Assembly (NCBI GenBank): GCA_003952965.2
Contig: CM025850.1
Span: 10,101,386 to 10,165,385, forward strand
Source of the DNA: Morella rubra
Taxonomy: Eukaryota > Streptophyta > Magnoliopsida > Fagales > Myricaceae
Length of the DNA: 64,000 bases
Direction of reading: 5' to 3'
Shown: positions 47,601 through 59,798 of the stretch, piece by piece
Layout: each line of letters opens with the position of its first letter
Position numbering within the stretch: the stretch's first letter is position 1
Made by a program: the position numbers and the translations under genes
The notes under the pieces: model-generated
Database searches by the model: none
Told to the model about the DNA's origin: nothing
The model's input: the letters and a program-made list of their open reading frames with translations, nothing else

Positions 47601-50600
47601 CTTAGGGAAAGGCATAATTACAAGGGGTTTAAAGCAGTACCCAGGAAAAAAAAAAAGCGGATTTATCAGCAGAAGAGTTGTTACATTTTCCCAAGAAAAA
47701 AGAAAAAAAGAATCACCATAGAATAATAACCTGCAAATCAAAAGCAAATCTTCGTATTCTCTATCTAAACATTCTCCTCCAAAAGTGCAAAGATTAGGTT
47801 TCTGGGCGAAATAAGAGCAAAAGAATGTCACAAACCATGGGTACCTTTTCTTCCTGAGTGGCAAGGCTATTTGGCTGTAAAAGTAGCAAGCATCACAAGG
47901 CTCTGGTAACGTTTTTGTCCCCAGTGATGTTACATTGGTTGACATGATGCATGTAACAGTCATTCGATTTCTCACCCCAAAATAAACCAGCCTCAACAAG
48001 CTTTCGATTTAAGCAGTCAATTTGTATCTCATTCACGGTTCTCTGCAAAAGAAAAAAAAAATGCCTATATTGAACCCTAGTTGAACAATTAAATTCACCA
48101 ATTAACATCGCCTTAACCATGTGGGATTATGATATAATCTCCTATCGGAGCAACAGTCCTAAGTTCAAATCCTAATTCTACAATTTGCCTTTTATTTAAA
48201 TTACATATTCAATGAATTAGAAACCACTAGTGAGGGAGTGTTAAAATATTAATAGAGTGATCAAATGACTCATTCAATTAATAGCATGTTTTAACAAGAT
48301 GGTCCAACCTTATTTTGGGCAATTTTTAATCACATATTAGTTTCCAGTTTTGTTAATGATGCCCCTTGTAGCATTCAAATCAAGCACCTCCATAATATTG
48401 TCTGATTTAGAATGATTTTCTTGATTCCAAAAATGCCCACACCGAAACCCAGCACTTCCACTTTTCAAATCTAATGTCCTTTACAGTTTACCCACAAGGC
48501 GGTCACACAGCCAAAAATATGAAAAATCAGTCAATGGTTAAGGTTATGTGTCGATCAACAATCAGTACAAACCCGCATGCCACCAAACTCCATCCAGATC
48601 CACCAATCCGCTATCACCTTAAGCATCTCAACAATTTCAGCAACCCGGAGACCACAAAACCAAAACATTATAAGCCCAGTATCCAAAAAACCTGTGCCAT
48701 CAGCTGATCTAAAAACGCACTAACCTATTACCATACAAGGATCCCAGAGCCCCTTGGAGGTTGAAAATCTTCACATGATGGTGATTGTAGTAGTTATTGT
48801 AGTGATTGGATTCAATACAAGCAATGGTTCAGAAGATTTGGTCTTTGATTCAGAAAGAATTGGCAGGATTTAGGGTATTAATGCAGTACCCAGAGTACCC
48901 AGCTTTATAGCAGAACCCATTTCAGGTTCACAGCCTAGAATAACCGCTAATCCTCAAATTTTAAAAGCAAATCTTCGTATTCTGTTTCCATATCTACCAA
49001 TTCATTGTTCTCCTGCCAAAAGTGCAAAGATTAGGTTTCCAATCAAGGACGAAAATCCAGAGCAAAAGAATGTCACAAACCATGGGTAAGCTTTTCTTCC
49101 TGAGTGGCACTTTTCTTCTATTTGTTACATGTAAAAGAGCACATGGCTCTGGAAGAGAGCAACCTTCCAATGCGGTATTTGTACTATCATCGTATTGTTT
49201 GCATGAATCATCCACAGCAACTTCAATTTCATCCACCAGCTCTTCAAAAGGAAGAAGTGGTCCCATGTCACGCTTTGCTCTTGTTTGTACATCAGAAGCC
49301 TTTGATGGGATAGTAGAAGATGCCTAAAGTACAGCAGAGAAGTACCAACTTCCTTTTTTGACATATTTAACAAAGAAAGAATTGTTGCAGCACAGAAGTG
49401 GCGAGGAAAATATTAATGCAGACAATACCCAGAGCAGTCTGTATGCTTTTCTATATGCAGCCTGAGATATTTAAGAGCCACAGTTGTTCACCTAAGCCTT
49501 CATCCTGCCCAGCTAATCTCGACAGAACATGACATGGATGAAATTATTGATGGTGGATGCTGTAAAATGTTCGAAATTAATCCAATTGGATAAGAACCCA
49601 CACCTGACACTCACATCCACATCCACATCCACGTAACATTTGTCTTCTTGTCAATGGTCAAGAGTGATGATTCAAGTAACAATTTATGGAATTGGATGGA
49701 CTCTCGTTCTTTGTTAAATTAGGTTATAAGACATTACTCACAACCAGATATGGCAGCACAACTAAATTGCTCACATTTTTTGAAGAAATTGAATCCTACA
49801 GAATCAACCACGTCTTGATTTTTGAAGGGAGATGCTAAAAATTATAGGACTAGAAAGAAGTAACTCATCAACCACTGAATGGCAATCCTCATGAAAGTCG
49901 TAAGCAAAAAGTCCGGTAACAGAAAATAGAAAAATCACAGAATAGATTCACTGGAGCCATCATTGGATTGCCATCTGCTCAAACCACCTTAAGAAACTTA
50001 TATCATACCCAACTAAGGAACTCTCTGAATTATTCAAAATAGTCCACCAATGTAATATCAGCCTTTTTCCACAAACAAGAAGACACAGAAAAAAGTAATG
50101 GTGCTGTCATTGATTCCTGCACATACAGAAATCACCCCAAGTATTTCATACAATAGCTCTTTCATTACCATGTTGACAATGTAACAATTGCACACGAAAA
50201 GGTGCACACTTAAAGAAAATAAGAATCCATCAGTGGATTTTCTGCACAATCCCAAATCACCTCCAGAATTTTACATTACAACCTAGCAATGCACTCTCCG
50301 CCTTCCCCATAATACTTTGTAGTCGTGTGTACAACAATTCAAAAAACTCCTCGGTGCCCAACACGGTCTCTTTTGCTTGCAAAATACAAATCAAACTCAA
50401 TTTTGCTATTATACTTTTTTTTTTTTATAAGTAAGTTAAACTTTATTAACGAAAAAGAGAGTTGACAGTACAAGAGAATATACTGAAAACACTAGAGCAA
50501 ACAAGCTAAAAAACTTAGAAATCTGGAAAACCCTCAAAAGGACAACCTAAGATTGAATTAGCCCACAAAAAAAGAGAATGCAACATAGAATCCCCAAAAC

Positions 50601-53600
50601 GATCCAAGGACATGACCTTATCCTCAAAACATCTCTCATTCCTTTCCCTCCACAAACTCCACCATATGCAAGCCAGTATCATCTTCCAAATAGTCGAAGC
50701 GATAGGATTCTCAAACTTCCTCCTCCAACAATACAAGACATCCACCACCTTCCAAGGCATAACCCAATCATAGTTTAGAATACTCAACACATGCGCCCAC
50801 AGTCCTCTTGCCATCTTGCAATGAATAAGGATATGATCAACCGTTTCTCCGTCACTCTTACATAAATAGCACCACTCCGTCAAGCACACTCCCCTCCTCC
50901 TCAAGTTGTCAATGGTCAGAATTTTCCTATGCCGCACTAGAGCCCTCCATAAGCAAAGAATACATCGACTTAACAGAGAAGACTCCACCCTTGGACCCCA
51001 TCCAAAGCAATTTATCCTCTCCCCCTCTTCTCCTACTCTTCGAGTAAAGTAAGGAATAAAACGTCGAAATGATGCAGAGTCTAAAATATCTTATTAATTT
51101 AAAAATGACAATACAAGCTTCAATTTTTTACTGTTATGCAAAATGATATGCTTCATGCACACAGCAAGGTCAGTTCGGTTTAACATTAAGAAGCACAGGT
51201 AACTGAGTCAGATGCAGCTGTAGCAAGAAGAAAAAAATCACCTCCCTAAGAACCTCTTGGGAAAGATTTCCTGGGCACCATGTATCCCGTCTTTTATCCT
51301 GCAGAAGAAAATAGTACAAGTGTTATCAGGAACCAGAGAGAGACACAAAATGTTGGGGGGGCGAGAGAGAGAGAGATTGAAGAAGGAAGTGAAAATTAAC
51401 AGGGAGAAACACATTAGCAAAAAGAGAGCACAAAATGCAGTTAAGCATTGGCTGGAGACTCATACTGCCATGCTGTTGTAAAGACTAATAAGTCACAAAT
51501 GAATTCTGGCAGAACAACATTAGGCCCCTTTTTATTTAACAGTATTCATGAGTTTGATCCCTTGAAAACAGCAGTCTCATGGTAATTTTTTAGCAAAGGG
51601 AAATAGACAACTCACATATTTTTCTAGTCCATCTCGTCAGGAAAGGGGCCAACTTACATGTTACTCTACTCCATTTCACCATCATGCAGCATACAGGACT
51701 CTTTGGCTGACTAAGCTTTTTCTTAAAGGATAGTCCATACAGATGCACATTAGATTAAGTTTGCCATCATTCATCAGGTTACTGAAACTTTTTCAGAGGA
51801 AAAACTAATAGAAGGGAGTACAATATGACCACATATACAAAAATCCTCTTGATAGACAGTGGAAAATGAAGACATATCACAAGTTCGTAGTAGCTAGTTT
51901 TAAAAGACAAAACCGTAAAAGATATAATCAAAACAAAAGGACTACTAGCACAAGGAATTCATTTAAACTCAATCTCTATAATATACTTAATATTTAATGT
52001 AGAACAAACCTTTTTATTACGATCACGATTCTCATCCCTAGATGAATACAAAACCATTGTGCTCAGGTTTTCAATCTTCTTGGCTTGCTCTTGCACCCTC
52101 TTCTCCCATTCAGCTTGGGCTTTCTTTTCCCCTTCCAATTCCAAAGCTATCCGCTCCCTCTCTAATTCAGTCTAACATGCAAGTGTCACAGCTTTCAGAT
52201 CAGCGACATGAGATCTTCTGGATTAATTCATCATAAAATGAACACTGTCAAACCTGTAGCAGTGTGTTGCGCAGACTGAGGATCTCCTCTTCTAAATGCC
52301 CTGAATGAGAACCCTGAAACAGAAGCAAAAGCAACCAAAAAAATGGCAAATTGTTAAACTGGTAAATATTTTTTTTTTTGATAAGTAAGGAAAGCTTTAT
52401 TGAAGGAAAAAGGTGACAGAACAGTACAAAGGGCTGTACTGAACCATCTACAACAAACAAGCTAGAAAACTAATAAAATCACTGAAGTCAAAAAAAGGAG
52501 AACCCAACACCCTATTAGCCCACAAAAACAAAGTCTGCATCATTTTGCCCTTCAAACATTCTAAGGACAGCCCCGAATCTTCAAAGCATCTTCCATTCCT
52601 CTCCCTCCATAAGCTCCACCAAATGCATAATGGTATCATTTTCCACACAGCCAGCGCCAAAGGGTTGTCAACTTCCTCTTCCAACACTTCAGCACCTCAC
52701 CCATCCTCTTAGGCATCACCAAGGATAGTTAATGATACTAAGCACGTGCACCCACAACTCTCTAGCTACCAAGCAGTGGATAAGCACATGATCCACTGAT
52801 TCCCCATCACCCTTGCATAGAAAGCACCAGTTAATCAAGCATAACCCCCTCCTTCTTAAGTTGTCAATGGTTAAGACCTTCCCATGAGCTGCTTCCCACT
52901 CATAGAACGAAACTCAAGGCGGGAAAGCAGTCCTCCAAATCTTCCTCCACGGAAAGACCTCACCCAAGCCCAACAGGCAAATATTACCCAAAAGTTTTGC
53001 TGAAGAATTCCACACAATACAACAAACCTGCAGTTTGGCCCGAAGTTCCTCAATTTCTTTCTTTTGACGCTTTAGCAAAGCAGCATCTGTTAAAATCTGG
53101 CATGAAATAAGAAACAGTCTTAATAAAAGATAAAAGAATGCACCATATAACATGTGAAGAACCAGCCGAAGGGCCAAAAGAAAAGATTGATAATGACTCA
53201 AACGTAAAAAAATATGTATATATGATCTTGACTCCAGAAAACAATGCATATGAAAGAGCTCATGTTTTAGATATGCATTCTAGAAACCTCATTCACACGA
53301 GCACAGTTTGTAACACGCAAAGCTCGGCTTGCAAATTGAAGACTGCTTTTAGTCTCATCTGAATGGATCTGCCACCAAACAAAAGGTGCTAAGCAATAAG
53401 GAGGGAGTACAACCAATAACAACAGAATGATCTAGAGCATACAAATACAAAGCAAACTAGAAGCAATAAAGAGCAAAATGACCATACAAATAGCTACCTG
53501 GGCAAGCGTGATATTGCATATTATAGCTGTATTTGAATTTCCACCCAAGGCAGGTTGCAAGATGCGTGTAAGTTTGCTATCTCGATATGGAACATGGCCC

Positions 53601-56006
53601 CTGCAACAAATAGTTCATCAAGCCAATTACACATGCAATGAGGCAACCTTCTGACCATCGTATAACCTACCCTTGACTCTCAGCACCTTCACTCAATTTT
53701 TTAATCACAGTTCCAAGTGTCATCAAACTTTTATTAATGTGGGAACCCTCTTTGAGCCGAACACCTTCTGCTCCAGTTTTTGCAGCACGTTCTGAACCAG
53801 CAAGGTCTACTAAGTTCTAGAAACAAGAATAAACAATCAGGACAAGTATGAAGAACCTAACGAAACATCCCTTCTGCCAAAATGCAATTGAAATGAAAAC
53901 CATAATCACATGTATAGACAGAAGGGAAGAGGAAAAGGAAAAAATAAAATTATTCAAGAAATTGTGGTTCCAGTTGTCACTTACCAAAACTGATACACGG
54001 ACTGCATCACAAGAACTACCAGTTTCTTCATCTTCATTTTTATCCCGACTTTCTATTATCTGTTCAACAAAAATGATACGGTGTCCGAAATGCATAACTA
54101 TATAACTAGGAACTTTGGAAAGAAGAATAACTATACCATGCGGAAGATAGTGTGGGACCGACTACTGTACAGATTCATATTTGTCTCTCCAATATGCCGA
54201 TGAGCTGACATTAAAGGCCAATACATAAAATAAACAGCCATTAGCTGGTACATTCAACAGCAAGAAGATGTCAGAAGGAGGGGATAAGGGTGTGGATGTG
54301 GGGATCTGAAACAGGCAGAGAAGGATTATAGCTATTTGAAGACTGAACTAATCGATGTTTTGATATTGAAAAAATGAAAACAAAAAAACAAAACCCCTCA
54401 GAATTGTGAGCAATCTTAAAATGTTAACCTTGGCAACATGTTATTCAAAAATTGCAAGAGCAGGGATTAAAGCCACATGGACAGCACTTTAAAGAAAGGA
54501 AAAACCGTGTTTTTGAGCACTGATTAAATGAAGGAAAAGCATAAGGGAAGGTGCAAAACAAAACTTACATTCTCCAAACTCCATGAGATCAAGAACTTGC
54601 TCAGGAGATGCCACAATTTCTTCCCGCAAACCAGCAACATATATCCCCCGCTGCAAATATGAGAGAGACCAAATGAAAAGTTATTGGTTACTGGCAATAT
54701 ACTATTATTATAAGTATTGCAAATAGCATGGTACCTCAAGGCTTTCATGAATCTGCAGTTTTCGGTGCTCAGGAGCCAACAAATCATTTATTTCCTCATT
54801 ATAGATCTCCATATAGGACATTCGCAAAAGAAACTCTCGATCCACATCCTAATACCAGAAAGAATCACAGTACTTGCTTACATATTCCCAAGCGATAAAA
54901 CGTTACGATAGACAGCATGGTTTAGTGGTGAAAATGAGAATCATTAGGCAGCGATTGCCTTCAAGTTCATACTACCTAAGTATAAACGAATAAGCTTCCA
55001 GGCAAGACCAAACTGATAAAATACCTAATGATTTCATCAGTTTCACAGGCAAGATACAACAACTCAGCAGTTAAAAATGCCCTGTAGAATACAAAACTCA
55101 TTACTTAAAGTAGCGCAGTAACACAAGCGCCTGATCGATCACCTATATACATTGTACCAGTATATGAGCCCCCAGTCACATGGGCCACATTCCAATCAAT
55201 ACAAATATGCTCTCTCGGAAACATGACCAAGGTGATTGCATTGGCCGATCATGAACCTAGTTAAATAACTGTCAGAAGATTAATCACATATGTCTTCATT
55301 TAATTTAATTCAAAGGGATTTTTCTTTGGAACCTGTTGAATAGTTTCAAACAAATCTTGCACAGAAAGAGGAATGACCCCCGGCTCCGCAGCCGCACCTC
55401 GCATTGTATATGTTTTCCCACTATTTGTTTGCCCATAAGCAAACACAGTGCCTACAACAAAGCAGGTGAGAGCAAAAAATCAAAAAATTTAAAAACTAGA
55501 GAAATGTATGTACATTACAAATGTGCATAATATACATCATAAACGATTTCACAGCCACTGAGGCAGAAATTGTTCACAACAAATGCTTATTTATGAAAAC
55601 TGTAAAACGTAATTACATTATATATAGTACTAAATAAAGAAAACACCATAAAATTTCATAAACAGGCTCAGATTAATTGGCTAAATAGCGAACCGTTGAA
55701 GCCGCGAACTGCTGCTGCGACTATTTCTTTGGTGCGCGCCTGATAGACCTCGATAGTCTTACAATCTTCGCCGAAAATGCGATCTACGAGCCAGGAGTTT
55801 CAAAAAAAGATTCAAAAATTAAAAAAAAATAAACTTTATCCCTAAAAAGCGAAGGAAAAACAAAAGGGAATGAAGGTTTCACCAAATTCGAACTTCGAGA
55901 AGTAGTTGGGGATGAAAATGGAGTTGCCAGAGATTCGCCAAGGGCTGGTCTTGGCATCCTCAGCTGAGAGCGGCCTCGCGCGTACAGCCACGTGTATTCT
56001 CTCCAT
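38671..56006 (-). CDS. KIN7O: KIN-7O-type (CENP-E-like) kinesin with N-terminal motor
   Basis: A microtubule plus-end motor, probably acting in dividing cells (family inference). Exons in transcript order: 56006-55883, 55783-55694, 55451-55333, 54848-54735, 54650-54569, 54204-54137, 54059-53985, 53816-53671, 53600-53498, 53368-53288, 53096-53028, 52313-52254, 52171-52010, 51298-51242, 49323-49081, 49012-48953, 48042-47988, 46634-46611, 46556-46454, 45470-45387, 45252-45103, 44999-44886, 44784-44698, 44620-44417, 44325-44137, 43804-43598, 43466-43377, 43288-43148, 42477-42386, 40596-40524, 40421-40263, 40108-39989, 39906-39835, 38898-38671. About 1,280 codons, close to Arabidopsis KIN7O. Motor: [15 protein letters not shown]-loop GQTNSGKT (78-85), switch I NLYSSRSH (187-194), switch II DLAGSE (228-233), [10 protein letters not shown]. 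The rest is long coiled coil. All phases agree except exons 16-19 near an internal duplication: exon 16 reaches TAG with no GT donor, exon 17-18 phases clash, and exon 19 lacks 2 nt. Confidence 0.92.
41500..41773. repeat. Tandem duplication of about 135 bp in a kinesin intron
   Basis: Two adjacent copies, 41500-41634 and 41635-41773, share phrases such as AGTAGCAATTGGGGTCAAGA and CCACAAGCCTGCCATCATTT. They differ at a few positions and by small indels. They lie in the intron between exons 29 and 30. Confidence 0.85.
45333..45359. repeat. C13-A14 homopolymer pair in a kinesin intron
   Basis: Thirteen C followed by fourteen A between exons 20 and 21. The A side may be an old retroposon tail. 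Confidence 0.85.
45780..46290 (+). mobile_element. L1-type LINE fragment in a kinesin intron
   Basis: The plus strand encodes a degenerate zf-RVT start, [14 protein letters not shown] then a stop and WQRFWNVG, matching the common plant LINE phrase IWxAKxPPRVAFFxW. It ends in an A-rich stretch near 46275-46290. It is antisense to the kinesin, between exons 19 and 20. Confidence 0.6.
46647..47910. repeat. In-gene tandem duplication, copy A (3' in the kinesin)
   Basis: This copy begins CAGTGATGTTACATTGGTTG, as does copy B 1,275 bp later. A core of about 750 bp (roughly 46740-47500) is almost base-identical to copy B. It includes a truncated second copy of exon 17 ([15 protein letters not shown] then deletion), a degraded exon 16 and part of exon 15. 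It has lost several short segments relative to copy B. Confidence 0.9.
47922..49155. repeat. In-gene tandem duplication, copy B (carries the kinesin exons used)
   Basis: This copy holds the better-preserved exons 15 (3' part), 16 and 17 of the kinesin. The unit shared with copy A contains a possible pol III B-box phrase (GTTCAAATCC) and unremarkable intronic sequence. Identical short open frames in both copies (47155-47388 and 48474-48707) only reflect duplication identity. Confidence 0.9.
50417..51010 (-). mobile_element. L1-type LINE 3' end with zf-RVT domain in a kinesin intron
   Basis: A frame at 50988-50515 encodes a reverse-transcriptase zinc-binding domain: [13 protein letters not shown], then [18 protein letters not shown] with Cys/His ligands, then [16 protein letters not shown]. 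It ends TTAACTTACTTATAAAAAAAAAA. The element is 5'-truncated, sense-oriented with the kinesin, and lies in the intron between exons 14 and 15. The open 157-codon stretch suggests a fairly recent insertion. Confidence 0.88.
52368..52960 (-). mobile_element. L1-type LINE 3' end, second copy, in a kinesin intron
   Basis: On the minus strand this gives [10 protein letters not shown]-like and [20 protein letters not shown] frames, then [16 protein letters not shown]. It ends TTTCCTTACTTATCAAAAAAAAA. Several internal frameshifts make it older than the copy at 50417. It sits between kinesin exons 11 and 12. Confidence 0.85.
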
Positions 56007-56722
56007 TTCTCACTCGCTCTACAGTGCTCACTCTCTCGGTCCTCCGACCGTTTGTTACTGTTAGTGAGGAAGCCCTCTGTTTAGCCTCATTTCGTTTTCC
56101 CGCCTTGAGACATGAGGAAGGCGTTTACAGAGTGGGTGTGTCAATTACGGAAATAACCTTTTCCTCGAGAAAAACGGCACGCTTTGATCCTATGAATTCA
56201 CCCTTTTTTTCCTTCCTTTTAATGGTTAACAAGGGAGTTGTTTTCCAGTTTTTTAAACCAAATTGATTTCAACGATATTCAGAGCAGTGAATTTGCGTTT
56301 TCAAAATAAACTTTTATTGGAATGCTAGTGGGAAGTTGGAATAGCGACGGGTTACTTGGGTGTCACGGGGTCTACTACTGTTGGGTTCAACTTAAAAGCA
56401 AACAAGAAACCCATTTCATATTTCTTGTAATTTTCCCAGAAATTTCTACTCATCTTCTAATGGTTGCTCGGGTAGAAATGCTGACGATGTTGAAATTTCA
56501 CGGGAAAACATGAACCCAGGAAAAAATTGTTCGCTAATTGGCGTGAAAAGGACAAACTTTGTCTTACTATTGTTTTACGTACGCTCTGATAACATCAGTT
56601 ATCCTTATTCAGAGTACAACACAGCAGAACATACACCTCTTACAAAAGCAAAAGAAACCTGTACATGTACTATAGAGACTAGAGAGAGCATCGCTCAAAT
56701 GTTGCTTGGGAAGAATCTACTC
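56007..56722. other. Kinesin promoter region and HAD 3' flank
   Basis: Both genes are on the minus strand, so this interval holds the kinesin promoter and leader plus the HAD 3' UTR. On the minus strand AAACGGTC, an MSA-like AACGG core, lies at 56046-56053, about 45 bp before the kinesin ATG. No TATA box was noted. Confidence 0.45.
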
Positions 56723-59700
56723 TTAAACCTGGACCCCTATACTCTGAGCAACCTGAATCAAGGAAAGAAAAAAATTGTCAATAACACCATAAACACTTCA
56801 AAAAACACAACTCCATAATCTGTACTACAGATCAGATCACTTGATTAAAGGTGCAACCCATACGCGTGGAAAACACTTTCATTCCAAGGAATCCAACGTA
56901 TAAAATGAGACACAAACACAACCTACCTCCTCAAAAGAGTGAACATCGCTTCCCCAAAGCCAAGCATCACAACCTGCAGCTCTGGCACCCCAAATATCAT
57001 TCCTACGGTCATCCCCTACATGTACAGCATCCTCGGGCTTTACTCCCAACAAATCGCAAGCTTTTAGAAATATTGTCGGGTTTGGCTTCTCTGCTTCGAC
57101 CTGTTAAGGGAGAGAGAGGATAAGAAAATGACCAGGTGCAGAACTTTATACAGTAGGCGAAAACAAGCTATTGATCAGAAATGGTCATCAATAGACCGCA
57201 GGACCATAATGACATGAACAAGGCAATTTCTTGAATCTTAAAAGAATTCAATGTATACAGACAAGCGAAAGAAACATGCTCGTAAAACAATGAGGAAATC
57301 AATGGACATACTTCAGCTGACACTGCCACAGCATCAAACCAATGATCACAATTTAGAGCTCGCATCAGAGGTCTTAACCGAGTGTCAAAATTTGACACAA
57401 CTCCCAACTTCACACCTGCTTTTCTAAGAGCTTTAAATACTTTCTCAGCATCAGGATCGCACAAGTGCCAAGCCTATGAGGAAACAAAGTATAGGCAAAA
57501 GTTTATTACTATGAATTTCTGAAACTCGGAGTCAGAAATATAAAAGCTATTTATAATGACCAAACCTTGTCAGTGGTATAGTAGTCATAAAGTTCTTCAA
57601 AGTACTGACTATCCGAACAGCCAGTGGAACAACTGACTATATATTGCCAGAAGGGCCTCCCATCATTAACGTATCTGCAATTGAAGGAAAAGACTCGCAT
57701 CATTAATGTTTTTCACTTTTTTCAATTTTTTTTTTCCCTTTTTTTTTGTTTTTATTTGTGGGGGGAGGGGGCTTAGTTTAGTTTTCATCCTACCACTGAG
57801 CAAGTTCATTAAAATTCAGCCCGACTGCTTAAAGAAAAAGCAATGAGGGTGTTATCCATGAGAAACCTGAAAACATCAGGCAAACTTTTTCTCTTGGCTC
57901 GTGGGAAAGACATTAATGAGTCACTTTCTTGTTCATGATTAATCATTTGGCGTTTAAGAAGATACTTCTCCAAGAGAGCAGAAACTACAAAGTGGATTTC
58001 TATACAAACACACATAGTATAAGTAAAATAACTGGTTAATGCGATCACAAAATCAATAAAGGTAAATAGAGCTCAATTTTTCTCTATATGCTGCCAACTT
58101 TCCAAGTGTGACCATATAATCTCATTAACCAGAACAAAAACTCAAGTGGACCCCACTTTGCAAGAGCAAGATATCCAATCCTTGATCATCTCGTAAAAGA
58201 GACCTTATCTCAGCATTTAATGCTCTGACTGGGATAAGGATTGAAGGGAGTGGAGAGGACAGGAAGAGAAGGGAACTAATGCCTATATTGGGAGTTAATC
58301 TGGATGGAGGGATTGGAAAGAAAAATGTAACTGTAGGCCATTTGTGAAGAAAGAAGCCTGCCAAGTGAGTGTTCATATAATGACAAAATTATCCTCATCT
58401 GATTGAAGAAAACATAACAGGAGAAGAATTATCATACTGATGTAATTCAGTTTCCTCTTTTTCCCTCCTAGACGTGCAATCAACTCAAGAAAAAAGACAA
58501 GAGCTGGTCCTATATCCTTCTCATGGAGCAAGAATTTATAAAACTTACACAAACTCGTAATTTCGACAGTTACCAAATCGACTTTTGCACTGACAATAAA
58601 AATCTATTTCTGAGTCATAATTAAAAGCTTATGATACAAAAACTATTAATTACATATGGGACCAGTGGGGAAACTTCTGGATGCGACTTGCCAACTCTGG
58701 CTACATGCATCTGGCAGAAGTATCAACTTTGGTAAAGAAACTAAGAAATGAAGTCCCCAGTTGCAGACTGCTTATTATTCTGTATCAGCAATTTGTAAGA
58801 GGAAGGCAGTGGATATAGCAGACTTTATATCCAATGCTTTCCAATTACTTCTAGCAAAAATTAACACCAGGTTTTGCTGAAAGAGGAACATTAGAATAAA
58901 TACTGATAATACAACCAAAGTGAAAAACATCCAAGTGGGAAAAACTAACCAAATGGAAGCGGGAGAAATCATAGTAAATGACCAAACAACACGGAAACAA
59001 AATGGGAAATAGAGAATAGAATTGGAACATACCTGAGACGAGATCTACCCCAAGGCTGGTCATAAGCCTTTCTGTATCTGTTCAATATCTCACCCTCTGA
59101 GTACCTTACCCCGTACTTCTCCCCAATCGTCCTATAAATCTAATAAAACACGAACAGAGAGAGAGAGACGTCAGACCTACAAGGCAAAATTCATCAATTC
59201 TCTCCAGAAATACAACAAAAGTCACTCCAAACAACACCCACAATAACTAAAGAAAGATAAACCAAAAGGGAGAAACAAACAAAGCAAGAAAGCAAGCACT
59301 GCAATTCATACATAAATTCACTCACAAACAGCCGATCCAATGCATGCATATGCTCACCCAGAAATCTAGAAATGCAAAAAGCCACCCAGATGCCCAGTAT
59401 TCCAACAAATACAAAGAAAGACCCTACACATGCACAAAAACGTTCGCATATATATTCAATACATGCATACATGTCTCTGTGCACGTGTTAGGGTGGGAGG
59501 TTGGGGAGAGACCAAGAGAGACCTGAGCCATAGGCTGAGAAGGAACAAGAAGTGTGCCAGCAGCGTCAACCAATAAGGCCTTGTGAGTGATCTCACCGTA
59601 CAGAGACCTCCTATAATCCTCATAGTCTTTCAGTCCCATCATCCCAAATCCTTCAGGCCCCGACTCCACCGGAGCCACAGCAGTGGACCAACACATTGCC

Positions 59701-59798
59701 CCGAATTTCCCCAACGACCCCACCCGAATCCCGCCACTGGAGCGAGACCCATAAGAGAGAAGTCTAGTGAGCTTCGTTCTCGTCGTTATTAGAGCCAT
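56723..59798 (-). CDS. HDHD3-like HAD-superfamily hydrolase, probably organellar
   Basis: A haloacid-dehalogenase-fold enzyme, possibly a phosphatase; the substrate is unknown. Six exons, 59798-59523, 59139-59033, 57674-57566, 57473-57312, 57100-56927 and 56752-56723, join in phase to 285 aa. The first 40 residues (MALITTRTKLTRLLSYGSRS onward) are rich in Arg/Ser and lack acidic residues, suggesting a transit peptide. Motif I is LLVDAAGTLL with nucleophile D78, but the usual second Asp (D-x-D) is Ala. Motif II is GVVSNFD (S191/N192), motif III Lys is in EKPNPTIF (K223), and motif IV is HVGDDRRNDIWGARAAG (D248/D249). The last exon encodes only VAQSIGVQV, placed because it follows a good acceptor (TTGATTCAG) and matches the VAQRIG-type end I expect for plant orthologues. 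It resembles At2g41250. No disruption was seen. Confidence 0.92.

Noticed and set aside
47155-48707. Two identical 77-codon plus-strand frames
   Set aside because: Identity comes from the tandem duplication of intronic DNA, not from coding constraint.
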